Below, in pieces: positions 40,958 through 48,222 of a DNA stretch of 48,222 bases. Below the pieces are notes generated by a model. It saw only the letters and a list, made by a program, of their open reading frames with translations. It searched no databases and was not told the origin of the DNA. The stretch comes from JASGDC01 sp047606545 (GTDB lineage: Bacteria; Actinomycetota; Actinomycetes; Actinomycetales; Micrococcaceae). The stretch covers positions 1-48,222 of the forward strand of contig JASGEI010000013.1 in assembly GCA_047606545.1 (NCBI GenBank), read 5' to 3'. How positions within the stretch are numbered: the first letter of the stretch is position 1; every line of letters starts with the position of its first letter. The position numbers and the translations under genes are program-made.

Positions 40958-41751
40958 TTAAGCTCCTTAGTTACATCAGAAGCATCGTAACTATCAATTA
41001 CTTCTGTACGAAAATCTTTTTGCATGAATTTCTTCTTAGCGGATACAAAAAAATCAGCTACAATCTTTGCAGTAGTAACGGCTTGACTTACCATTTTTAC
41101 ATTAGAAACCTGATCATCTTCACGCCAAGTAATTGGAAAGAAGTAATACGTGAAGCCGTATGTTTTATTTGCAAAGAGCATGAAACAATTAAAAGTTAAA
41201 GCATCCGGAAACTTTAGATAAAACTCACTTTCTAGCATTTTAGTACTATACATGTTTAATCCTGCACCAAGATCTTTGATTCTTGATGCAGTTGCAATAG
41301 AAAAAATAGAGTTATAAACGTAATTTCCAAAAGTGCGAAACTTTGAGTAACCATCTAGTTTAGAAGCTTTCATAAATCTTGCACCTAAACAACAGTCATA
41401 TTTTTTGTATATTCCTTTATCAAGCACCGGCATTAGATCATGGATATCCCCTTGATCATCTCCATGAAGCACAATGACATAATCAAAATTATTTTCAACA
41501 GCATACTTGAAAGCAACTTTATGAGAGCCACCCAAATTGTAGTTAGCACGATTCCGTAATATACGAATGTTCAAATCTGGGTTTTCCATAGAGAATTTGC
41601 GACTAACTGCCTCAGTATTATCAGTGCTTCGGTTATTTACCACTATTACTTCTGAAATATACTCCAAAACTTTTTTATCAATTTGTTTTAAAACTCTTAT
41701 GATTTGTTTTTCACAATTGTATGCTGGAATGAATAATAAGATTTTATCCAT
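40954..41751 (-). CDS. Family 2 glycosyltransferase (polyprenyl-phosphate sugar type)
   Basis: 265 residues, GT-A fold. The opening LFIPAYNCEKQIIRVLKQI, VIVVNNRSTDNT and the metal-binding HGDDQGD (Asp98-Asp99) are typical of GT2. There are no membrane helices, so it resembles DPM-type enzymes that load a sugar on polyprenyl phosphate, which would fit the adjacent GtrA protein. Co-transcribed with GtrA (17-bp gap) and the nucleotidyltransferase. Confidence 0.92.
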   Translation of the reverse strand: MDKILLFIPAYNCEKQIIRVLKQIDKKVLEYISEVIVVNNRSTDNTEAVSRKFSMENPDLNIRILRNRANYNLGGSHKVAFKYAVENNFDYVIVLHGDDQGDIHDLMPVLDKGIYKKYDCCLGARFMKASKLDGYSKFRTFGNYVYNSIFSIATASRIKDLGAGLNMYSTKMLESEFYLKFPDALTFNCFMLFANKTYGFTYYFFPITWREDDQVSNVKMVSQAVTTAKIVADFFVSAKKKFMQKDFRTEVIDSYDASDVTKELK

Positions 41752-41768
41752 AGTCAGGAACCTTCTAT

Positions 41769-42191
41769 CTATAGTTTTTCAGCCAGTATTTTCATAACAA
41801 TGAAATTCACTACCATAGTAACTGGTGTAATAATGATTTTAATAACTAGTTTAAGGTTCTGTGCTAAAAAAGGCACGGACATTAAACTTGTTGCCACGAA
41901 AATTTTAAAGAGCAACTCACCTAAGTATGATATACAAATAAGCAGTATCAACTGATAAAAAAGGTAAATCAAATATTTGTAATGTAGCTTGACTCTCGAA
42001 TCAATGTTAAAAATTTTTCTCGTAGAGACAATAAATACAAAGGTAATTGCTGGAGTAGAACTACAAAGATTTGCCGTAAAAACTGAAAAATTAAAAAAAG
42101 AAGTTAATATTATATACACACTAAAATCAATCAGCCAGCCGATACCTGAAACAGAAAAAAATTTGAAGGCTTGAGCGCTTAAGTCTTTCAT
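41769..42191 (-). CDS. GtrA-family membrane protein
   Basis: 140 residues with four membrane helices. The opening FKFFSVSGIGWLIDFSVYIIL is the GtrA signature; ATPAITFVFIVSTRKIF follows. GtrA proteins are thought to move polyprenyl-linked sugars across the membrane, often with a GT2 enzyme, as here. First gene of the minus-strand glycan operon, 58 bp from the divergent GT-C-like gene. Confidence 0.92.
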   Translation of the reverse strand: MKDLSAQAFKFFSVSGIGWLIDFSVYIILTSFFNFSVFTANLCSSTPAITFVFIVSTRKIFNIDSRVKLHYKYLIYLFYQLILLICISYLGELLFKIFVATSLMSVPFLAQNLKLVIKIIITPVTMVVNFIVMKILAEKL

Positions 42192-42236
42192 GGAGTTTAT
42201 AGTTTTCTTTTAATTTTAATTAACAATAAAATACAT

Positions 42237-42242
42237 TATAAT
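42237..42242 (+). promoter_or_regulatory. -10 element of the GT-C-like gene
   Basis: TATAAT ends 7 nt before the ATG at 42250 and there is no Shine-Dalgarno, predicting a leaderless mRNA. Confidence 0.6.
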
Positions 42243-42249
42243 TCCATAT

Positions 42250-43986
42250 ATGAGAGAAGTAAAAAAAATAACTGAAAATCAAGTATATTTTAAGATAAGC
42301 AAAAATGCTTTTACTTTCTCTTTAGTATGGATAGTTCTCTCTTTTATTGGAGATTGGACTTTTTCCTTGGATAAAAATTCTATATCAATCGCCAAAATTA
42401 CAGTATATGTTATTTTTAAACTTTTTGCGGTAGTATCAATTCTCTTTATATGTCAGGCAAGTTCCTTTGCAATTAATAATCGCTCGCACCCTAGAATAAA
42501 ATTATTCTTACAATTTTTTACTACTTACTTTGGCATTATGCTATTTTTTTTATTGCTAACCTATCCAGGCGCTTGGCATTGGGACGATTTGCAACTTTTA
42601 GATGCAGCACACCATATGACACTTGTGTATTGGCAACATATTCTGTCGCAAGTTTTCATTAGTACAACACTATATATGATTCCATTTAACTTTGCTCCAG
42701 TTCTGATACAGATTTTTATTATTTCATTTATTGTTGCTAACCTTATGCTCAAGTTAAGCTACCATATCAATACAAAGGCATGGCTTTTTTTGATTCCAAT
42801 GCTCTTTCCATCAATTGTATATTTTAACCTTACTCCGATGCGTATGTCTCTGTATTCTTTTGTGGAATTACTACTTTTTATAAGTGTTTTCTTTGCACAT
42901 TATGAAAATCGAAGTTTATCCTATGCGATGATGATACGTTGGGGCGTTTTAGCATCGTTAGTTTGTACTTGGAGAAGTGAGGGTGCAATTTACTTCGTGG
43001 CTTTTCCCGTGGCACTTATTATTTTATTTTACAAACGTATAACTTTTAAGCAACTTACGAAATATATCGCAGTATTTCTTGTTGTACTTTTTAGCTTTAG
43101 TATCCCTATCAACAAAATTCAAAATTCCAATAAGATGTATTCAGATAAGTATTTTATCACTGGCACAATGCGTCCATTACAAGATGTTCTTAAAACCAAT
43201 TTCAAAGATGACACCTCGCAGCAAGATATAGAGGCATTGAATAAAGTTTGGGACACGAATAGATTATCCTCAGGAAGTGAATCTGTTGTATCAGTATTTT
43301 GGAGTATTAAAAAATGGAATTTTACCCAACCTGAATTTGAAAACTATAAAAAAATAGTGGTTAAATTGCTTATTAATAACCCCGGCGCAGTTTTAAAAGG
43401 TAGTGAGAATCTATTTTTTCAAACAAGTGGTATAGACGGAGTTGCACATGTTTCTTCCATAGACTATAGCAACCAAGATTCAAGATGGAACAATACTGCA
43501 GTTCAGAATTACTGGAACGGCACTTTGAGTAAACCAATAAATACAAAAATTCGTCGTACTGTAATCAATGATTTACGTGGAGTTCCAGTGAATTTACTCA
43601 CAAGTATCAGGCCTGGTCCATCACAGGTAACTTGGATTTATCCAACATTCTATAACTTATTTATTCCTATACTGATTTGTGTAATAATGTTTTTTATACT
43701 TCTTTTTACTAGATATAAGGTATATAGTCTGTTTTTTGCAGCATTAATTGTCCAGAGTTTTGTAGTATTTATGACTGCTCCTGATAATTATTTTATGTAT
43801 TACCTTCCTATTTATGTTTTTGGGTTTTCATTTACGACTGTTATCTTGTTGCTTTGGCGAAATCATAAAAAAGATAAAGGATTTATAGATTATTATAACC
43901 ACGGCAAAAAGTTAACATATTCTAAACAAACTCCAGGAACGAGTCTTGTGTATACTCCTTCATCTGATAGTACTTATCAACACTGA
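42250..43986 (+). CDS. Polytopic GT-C-like membrane protein (DUF6020-like)
   Basis: 578 residues with about eleven membrane helices. The first extracytoplasmic loop has LTYPGAWHWDDLQLLDA with Asp112-Asp113, the position of the catalytic acid in GT-C glycosyltransferases. VCTWRSEGAIYFVAFP is also typical of the DUF6020 group. A long extracytoplasmic region (about 295-460) precedes the last helices. It probably transfers a sugar from a polyprenyl phosphate outside the membrane. It is divergent from the GtrA-GT2 operon that could supply such a donor. The assignment to DUF6020 is from memory. Confidence 0.75.
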   Translation: MREVKKITENQVYFKISKNAFTFSLVWIVLSFIGDWTFSLDKNSISIAKITVYVIFKLFAVVSILFICQASSFAINNRSHPRIKLFLQFFTTYFGIMLFFLLLTYPGAWHWDDLQLLDAAHHMTLVYWQHILSQVFISTTLYMIPFNFAPVLIQIFIISFIVANLMLKLSYHINTKAWLFLIPMLFPSIVYFNLTPMRMSLYSFVELLLFISVFFAHYENRSLSYAMMIRWGVLASLVCTWRSEGAIYFVAFPVALIILFYKRITFKQLTKYIAVFLVVLFSFSIPINKIQNSNKMYSDKYFITGTMRPLQDVLKTNFKDDTSQQDIEALNKVWDTNRLSSGSESVVSVFWSIKKWNFTQPEFENYKKIVVKLLINNPGAVLKGSENLFFQTSGIDGVAHVSSIDYSNQDSRWNNTAVQNYWNGTLSKPINTKIRRTVINDLRGVPVNLLTSIRPGPSQVTWIYPTFYNLFIPILICVIMFFILLFTRYKVYSLFFAALIVQSFVVFMTAPDNYFMYYLPIYVFGFSFTTVILLLWRNHKKDKGFIDYYNHGKKLTYSKQTPGTSLVYTPSSDSTYQH

Positions 43987-44021
43987 GCCACCCCAAAGAA
44001 AATAGTTGCAACTAACTTTAA

Positions 44022-46166
44022 TTAGTTTCCAGGACCTACTTGTTTATTACTATCATCTACTGGCTCTAAAATTGAAAATCCATTTGGCGCAATTACTACA
44101 GTGGGATTACCACGTGAGCTTAATTGTTCTTGAGAAACATATCTGCCTTTGGAATCATATACTTTGTTAATCCAATTCTTACTATCTGGAAGCTTAACCT
44201 TATAGTGCATTACCTCAGAATTATCGTTATAGTATAAAATTCGTTGTTTTTTATCAGTCCCATAACTAATTTTCGTGACTTGTGGTTGGATTAAAATTCC
44301 AATTAATTTAGTATTACCAGAAACTTTGGCACTCAAAGTAACATCGCCAGTTTTTGTTAAATCCCCGACTGAGATTGGTGTTACTGTTCCTGTGTAATTT
44401 GCTGGTAATTTAGATCCAGATAAACTATTGCTAACCTTACCTAGCGAAGAATTACCTGCCTCAAACCATTCTGTAGAGCCACTGGTCTTAGCGTTTTGTT
44501 GCACTATTGGGAATATTTTTCTAGGTACATCACTATTACCAATGTTAATGCTTAAACTAGATTTATCAGCCAAATTGACAACTCTACCATTAGGAATAGT
44601 GCTATTCCCAGTCCAATTCGGAGTTGAAATAATTTCGTATTTGCCTTTATATGCAATATTTTCACTATCAGCATTAATAATTGAAACGCCCTGAACATTT
44701 GGTTGCGAAGTGAAACTTTTGGCTAATTCTTTTATGCTAGGATTTTCATCAAGAGCTAGCATCGACAATACCCCATGGATGTTAGATTCCGCAGAAGAAT
44801 TTAAATCTACATTATTATCAGCATCTAAAGAATTGTAGAAAGTTCCATTATTTGGATCAAACATCTGCTTACTACCTTTATTTGCGCCAAAATACCAGCC
44901 TGCAATCATTGGTGCCATTCCAGTAATACCATCTGACTCACTTTGTTTTCCGAGAGTAATTAATGAACGTAGTCTCAAATCTATCCCAACAGGAGTTTGG
45001 TTAGCATCAGAAATAGTAGGACTTAAGGTACTACTTATTCCTTCATTAGACATTAAGAAAATAGTCCATAATGAAGCATCATATAAGGCTGGTGTCATCA
45101 CATTACTACGTTTTAATGCAGGAGCAGCAGCAGTTAATGCAGCATCAGCAGCTGAATTATTAGCTGACCAATAAGTAGTTGATTTTGGTGAAGTCATAAT
45201 AGCGCCAAAAGGCCATTCACTAGGATCTCCACTAGCTTGTGCACCAATTCCCTCAGTTAAATTATTAAGAATTTTTTCTGCAGTTGAATCAGATCCTTCT
45301 GCCGATAGATAAGCTGAAAGACCCAAAGTTATATTTGAAGTCACTTCTACATTATCGGTAAGAAGATTATTTGCAGGTTTTACATCACTAGCACTTTGCG
45401 TTTTTGAGCTTTTCTTTTTTAATGCTGTCTCCATTACCTTCATGCTCAACTGCATTCGGGTTGATAAAAACTTTGCAAAATCAGGGTCAGAATCTTTAAA
45501 TGCACTATAGCCAGAACCTAATGCCCAAACATAATCAGCAAACCAGTCCGATACTGCGCTATCACTGGGGTTTATATCAGCACTAGTGAGTAATTTAGAG
45601 TCATCTGAGGTATTTTCATTATTAAGTGAACCATCTGTTTGCATCCAACGTACAGTGTATCCTGCTTTTGCCCCTGCACTATTTTGCATATACGCTGCAG
45701 TTTTTAATAAGCTCATAGCTTTATTCTTACTGTCAGTGTCACCATATAGTTTCCAATGGTTTATGTACACAATCGCAGCTGTAGCGATATCATCTAGACG
45801 GTATGCACCTTGTGACCAATTTTTACCATCTAAATCTCCAGCACCAGCATTTTTATAGCTACCATCATCATTATGCTGTGAAGTTACCCAGATTGCTTGT
45901 CCTTTTGCGTTATTCGTAATGCCATAAGTAGTATGTTGAGCATTTTTAGTTAAAGGTACTTCTGCCAACATGGAATTAAGATGATTAAGGTTCGTTATAG
46001 GATTTTCGACTTTAACTTTAGATGCTGTGGGAGTCGGAGTAGCTTGCTGTGTAGTCTGAGAATTTTTAGGAAGACTAGAAACATCACTACATGCTGTTAA
46101 ACTTAGTGACGATAGCAGCGTTATCGTGGCCATACTTTTCCAACTCTTCTTTGAAAATTCTCGCAT
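44022..46166 (-). CDS. Large lipoprotein, probably an (alpha/alpha)-toroid carbohydrate-active or binding protein
   Basis: 714 residues. A lipoprotein signal ends in LSLTAC with lipidated Cys26, followed by a low-complexity Gln/Thr/Pro tether. Residues about 60-480 contain repeated helical stretches with aromatic and acidic residues (KNWSQGAYRLDDIATAAIVYIN, split at the turn; DWFADYVWALGSGY; MIAGWYFGANKGS), resembling six-hairpin glycosidases or epimerases. The last 200 residues look beta-rich. It starts 3 bp after the phosphomannomutase stop, so the two are co-transcribed. I do not recognise a named family; catalysis is unproven. Confidence 0.7.
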   Translation of the reverse strand: MREFSKKSWKSMATITLLSSLSLTACSDVSSLPKNSQTTQQATPTPTASKVKVENPITNLNHLNSMLAEVPLTKNAQHTTYGITNNAKGQAIWVTSQHNDDGSYKNAGAGDLDGKNWSQGAYRLDDIATAAIVYINHWKLYGDTDSKNKAMSLLKTAAYMQNSAGAKAGYTVRWMQTDGSLNNENTSDDSKLLTSADINPSDSAVSDWFADYVWALGSGYSAFKDSDPDFAKFLSTRMQLSMKVMETALKKKSSKTQSASDVKPANNLLTDNVEVTSNITLGLSAYLSAEGSDSTAEKILNNLTEGIGAQASGDPSEWPFGAIMTSPKSTTYWSANNSAADAALTAAAPALKRSNVMTPALYDASLWTIFLMSNEGISSTLSPTISDANQTPVGIDLRLRSLITLGKQSESDGITGMAPMIAGWYFGANKGSKQMFDPNNGTFYNSLDADNNVDLNSSAESNIHGVLSMLALDENPSIKELAKSFTSQPNVQGVSIINADSENIAYKGKYEIISTPNWTGNSTIPNGRVVNLADKSSLSINIGNSDVPRKIFPIVQQNAKTSGSTEWFEAGNSSLGKVSNSLSGSKLPANYTGTVTPISVGDLTKTGDVTLSAKVSGNTKLIGILIQPQVTKISYGTDKKQRILYYNDNSEVMHYKVKLPDSKNWINKVYDSKGRYVSQEQLSSRGNPTVVIAPNGFSILEPVDDSNKQVGPGN

Positions 46167-46169
46167 AGA

Positions 46170-47564
46170 CTACTCTCGAATTAATCCAAGTACTTCATCA
46201 GTTAGCTTTTTCATTCGTGTTTCGTCATGAGCCTCTACATTTAAACGTAGGTATGGCTCGGTGTTTGAAGCACGCAAATTAAACCACCATTTACTGTCAT
46301 TGCTATTAAAAGTCCAACCATCCATTGTGGTAAGTGTAGTTTTATCTGAAAACTCTGCTTGCACTTTTTTAATAGCGTTTGGGATATCTTTAACTGTAGA
46401 GTTAATCTCACCACTTGCAAAATAAGGCGAGTATTTTTTAGCTAATTCTGACAAAGGCAATTCCTGTTTGCCAAGCATATATAACACATACATAGCAGCA
46501 AGCATCCCAGTATCTGCATTATAAAAATCTCGAAAATAAAAATGTGCAGAATGCTCTCCACCAAAAATTGCTTTTGTTTTAGCCATATCTGCTTTGATAA
46601 ACGAATGACCCACGCGAGTTTCTACCGTTTTAGCTCCAGCTTCTTGCAGTAACTCTGGAACAGCACGTGAAGTAATTAGACTATGCAAGATAGTTACATC
46701 TTTTTCGCCTTGCTTTTGAGCTCTCTCTAACTCACGCAACCCTACCATTACAGTAATAGCACTCGGAGTAACATCATTACCTTTTTCATCAACTACAAAA
46801 CACCGATCTGCATCACCATCAAAGGCTAATCCGATATCAGCTTTTTGTTTTACTACTTCACCTTTTAAATCTTTTAAGTTTTCTGGGTCAAGAGGATTTG
46901 CTGGGTGGTTTGGGAAAGTCCCATCAAGTTCAAAATACATTGGGACTATTTCTAGGGGTAGTGGCTCAAGCAATTCATCACCCAAAACCGCCGGAACTGT
47001 TTTACCTGACATACCATTACCAGCGTCAACTACTACTTTCAATTTACGAATACTACTCAAATCAACTAAAGAGCGTAAATACTTTGCATAATCTTTAGTT
47101 GTATTTTTTTCAGTAATCCTACCCTTATCAGCTACTTCTCTGTAGCCATTATCTAAATATTTCTGTGCTAAATCTCTAATATCATAAAGTCCATCAGCAC
47201 TTGATATAGGAACTGCTCCAGCTTTACAAATTTTGATTCCGTTATACTCTGCTGGGTTATGTGAAGCTGTAAACATCACACCAGCTTTCTTGAAATATCC
47301 AGAAGCAAAGTACATTTGATCTGTGGAACATAGACCAATAAGTTCGACATCAGCACCACGGGCACTAGCGCCTTTTGCAAAACTCTTTGAAAATTTTGGT
47401 GAAGTTGGACGCATATCACCACCAATAAGGATGGCCTTATTTTTCAAATCTAATATATCAACAGTGGCTGCACCAATAGCTTTGACAATATCTTCATCGA
47501 TAGTTTGCCCTGTAATACCGCGGATATCGTAGGCATTAAAAATAGCTTCGAGTTCTTTTTCCAT
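46170..47564 (-). CDS. Phosphomannomutase/phosphoglucomutase
   Basis: 464 residues, alpha-D-phosphohexomutase family. Phosphoserine Ser101 in TASHNPAEYNGIK, Mg2+ loop DGDADR (249-254), sugar-binding GEHSAHFYFRD and the phosphate-binding RASNTEPYLRLN are all present. It interconverts mannose-6-P and mannose-1-P, feeding GDP-mannose and polyprenyl-P-mannose for envelope glycans. Similar to corynebacterial PmmA/ManB. It is the upstream partner of the lipoprotein gene. Confidence 0.95.
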   Translation of the reverse strand: MEKELEAIFNAYDIRGITGQTIDEDIVKAIGAATVDILDLKNKAILIGGDMRPTSPKFSKSFAKGASARGADVELIGLCSTDQMYFASGYFKKAGVMFTASHNPAEYNGIKICKAGAVPISSADGLYDIRDLAQKYLDNGYREVADKGRITEKNTTKDYAKYLRSLVDLSSIRKLKVVVDAGNGMSGKTVPAVLGDELLEPLPLEIVPMYFELDGTFPNHPANPLDPENLKDLKGEVVKQKADIGLAFDGDADRCFVVDEKGNDVTPSAITVMVGLRELERAQKQGEKDVTILHSLITSRAVPELLQEAGAKTVETRVGHSFIKADMAKTKAIFGGEHSAHFYFRDFYNADTGMLAAMYVLYMLGKQELPLSELAKKYSPYFASGEINSTVKDIPNAIKKVQAEFSDKTTLTTMDGWTFNSNDSKWWFNLRASNTEPYLRLNVEAHDETRMKKLTDEVLGLIRE

Positions 47565-47654
47565 AACTTCTATTCTACCTTTATTTTTAATTAAAAAAGA
47601 AAAGTAAAATCAGTTTGCACACAAGGTACAATTCACGATAAAGTAGAAAGGTAT

Positions 47655-47743
47655 GGAAGCGTGGCTGAGTATGGCTTAAAGCACCACCCTGCTAAGGTGG
47701 AGTCCCCAAAAGGGGACCGCAGGTTCAAATCCTGTCGCTTCCG
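47655..47743 (+). tRNA. tRNA-Ser (anticodon GCT)
   Basis: Class II tRNA of 89 nt: acceptor GGAAGCG/CGCTTCC, anticodon stem CCACC/GGTGG with loop CTGCTAA, long variable arm (TCCCC-aaaa-GGGGA), T arm with GGTTCAAATCC, discriminator G. CCA is not encoded. Confidence 0.95.
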
Positions 47744-47749
47744 CGATTG

Positions 47750-47778
47750 AAGGATCTTCTATTAGAAGGTCCTTTTTT
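47750..47778 (+). terminator. Terminator of tRNA-Ser
   Basis: AAGGATCTTCT and AGAAGGTCCTT form an 11-bp stem with one mismatch and a 3-nt loop, followed by T residues, 6 nt after the tRNA. Confidence 0.92.
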
Positions 47779-47862
47779 ATTTGCCTTGCCAAAGACCGAA
47801 TCATAAGTCCTTAATGACGTAAATTCTGACATATAGGCCTCTATGAAATATAAGGCTTGCCA

Positions 47863-47916
47863 TTTCCATACATTTTTCTTATTTCCTGCCAAAATTCTGT
47901 ATGGAAATAAGAAAAA
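47863..47916. repeat. Composite palindromic element, copy 2
   Basis: Two exclusive perfect pairings: TTTCCATACA (47863-47872) with TGTATGGAAA (47898-47907), and TTTTTCTTATTTCC (47873-47886) with GGAAATAAGAAAAA (47903-47916). The left 13 bases CATACATTTTTCT and the central CAAAATT are shared with copy 1 at 1898-1959. Confidence 0.6.
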
Positions 47917-48081
47917 CTACAGGTTTAATCGTTTCTCACATCATATACACGAATAACTTTTTCAGCTTATATTGATTGTTTTCCACAAAATTCCCTATCT
48001 TAGGTCACAAAAACCTTTCTCAACAAAACAGATACCAAATTGGCCAACCTCTACCAATAACACGCCCAACCCATCCACTAT

Positions 48082-48113
48082 TTATGGCCTATAAGTCGAG
48101 TTATAGGCCATAA
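48082..48113. repeat. Perfect 13-bp hairpin
   Basis: TTATGGCCTATAA and TTATAGGCCATAA flank GTCGAG. On the plus strand TGTGTTGTTATTTTTC follows, so it may be a terminator with a poor U-tract. No gene that would need it is visible upstream other than tRNA-Ser, which has its own. Confidence 0.55.
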
Positions 48114-48222
48114 TGTGTTGTTATTTTTCTTTGTAGGGGTTATTTTTTCTGTGATGTAGGCCTGTTTGTTAGCTTCTAAAGTTAGCTTATGGGTTTTAAT
48201 CAATATTCTGCTTGGTGTGTGC

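Larger units (their letters stand above)
47779..48222. other. Gene-free stretch at the right edge
   Basis: About 440 bases without a convincing gene on either strand. It holds composite palindrome copy 2 (47863-47916) and a perfect hairpin at 48082-48113. A minus-strand frame from the window edge to about 48081 is open for some 46 codons but runs through the hairpin and has no recognisable content. Confidence 0.6.

Noticed and set aside
48082..48221. Minus-strand open frame entering from the right edge as the 3' end of a gene
   Set aside because: It crosses a perfect 13-bp hairpin, is only about 46 codons long and has no recognisable content.

Overview
The window is AT-rich but its gene content is actinobacterial, specifically Mycobacteriales (Corynebacterium-like). 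Markers are a DtxR of near-canonical sequence, a DUF3263–LytR_C (VirR-like) pair upstream of a GroEL with a GGM-rich C terminus, a DUF3027 gene beside a long cold-shock protein, a WXG100 protein, and actinobacterial SucC, PcrA and heme enzymes. Such a base composition is unusual for that order. Several genes (PadR, ArsR, hemE, ung, the TipA-like regulator, the GT-C-like protein) have a TANNNT -10 box only 6-7 nt before ATG, consistent with leaderless transcripts.

Layout. 1-2066: 3' end of an unknown gene, an O-methyltransferase and a TipA-like MerR regulator. 2067-7675: sucD-sucC, pcrA and a DUF218 membrane protein. 7731-11117: a PadR-controlled ABC exporter operon, divergent from an ArsR - luciferase-like monooxygenase - NAD(P)-binding reductase operon (11230-13214). 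13375-14617: tRNA-Arg(CCT), an RluA-type pseudouridine synthase, a large inverted repeat and a terminator. 14669-16200: a secreted NlpC/P60 hydrolase under a c-di-AMP (ydaO) riboswitch with a long structured leader. 16410-20218: csp-DUF3027-dtxR, divergent from a PhoP-like two-component system. 20199-23178: WXG100, groL, LytR_C and DUF3263. 23266-28282: ung, a degenerate PTS EIIB-EIIA membrane protein, an HprK-like P-loop protein, tRNA-Arg(ACG), an esterase and a GRP-family sugar transporter.

28413-36181 is a heme locus: hemE-hemY-hemC-hemD-hemB-hemL packed on the minus strand and hemA divergent, giving glutamyl-tRNA to protoporphyrin/coproporphyrin-level steps apart from the decarboxylase/oxidase and chelatase, which are not in the window. 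A GC-rich dyad lies in the hemA promoter region. A RhuM-family gene and tRNA-Thr(TGT) follow.

37768-47564 is an AT-rich envelope-glycan locus: a HAD phosphatase, a flippase-kinase fusion, a nucleotidyltransferase, GT2 and GtrA proteins on the minus strand, a divergent GT-C-like membrane protein, a large lipoprotein and a phosphomannomutase. It looks like a pathway that phosphorylates and nucleotide-activates a small alcohol or sugar headgroup and places it on a lipid-linked or envelope glycan. This and the PTS-derived protein that has lost its EIIA histidine are the best candidates for undescribed biology. The window closes with tRNA-Ser(GCT) and a gene-free stretch with two palindromic elements.

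Assignments rest on reading motifs and recalled family features; no searches were run.
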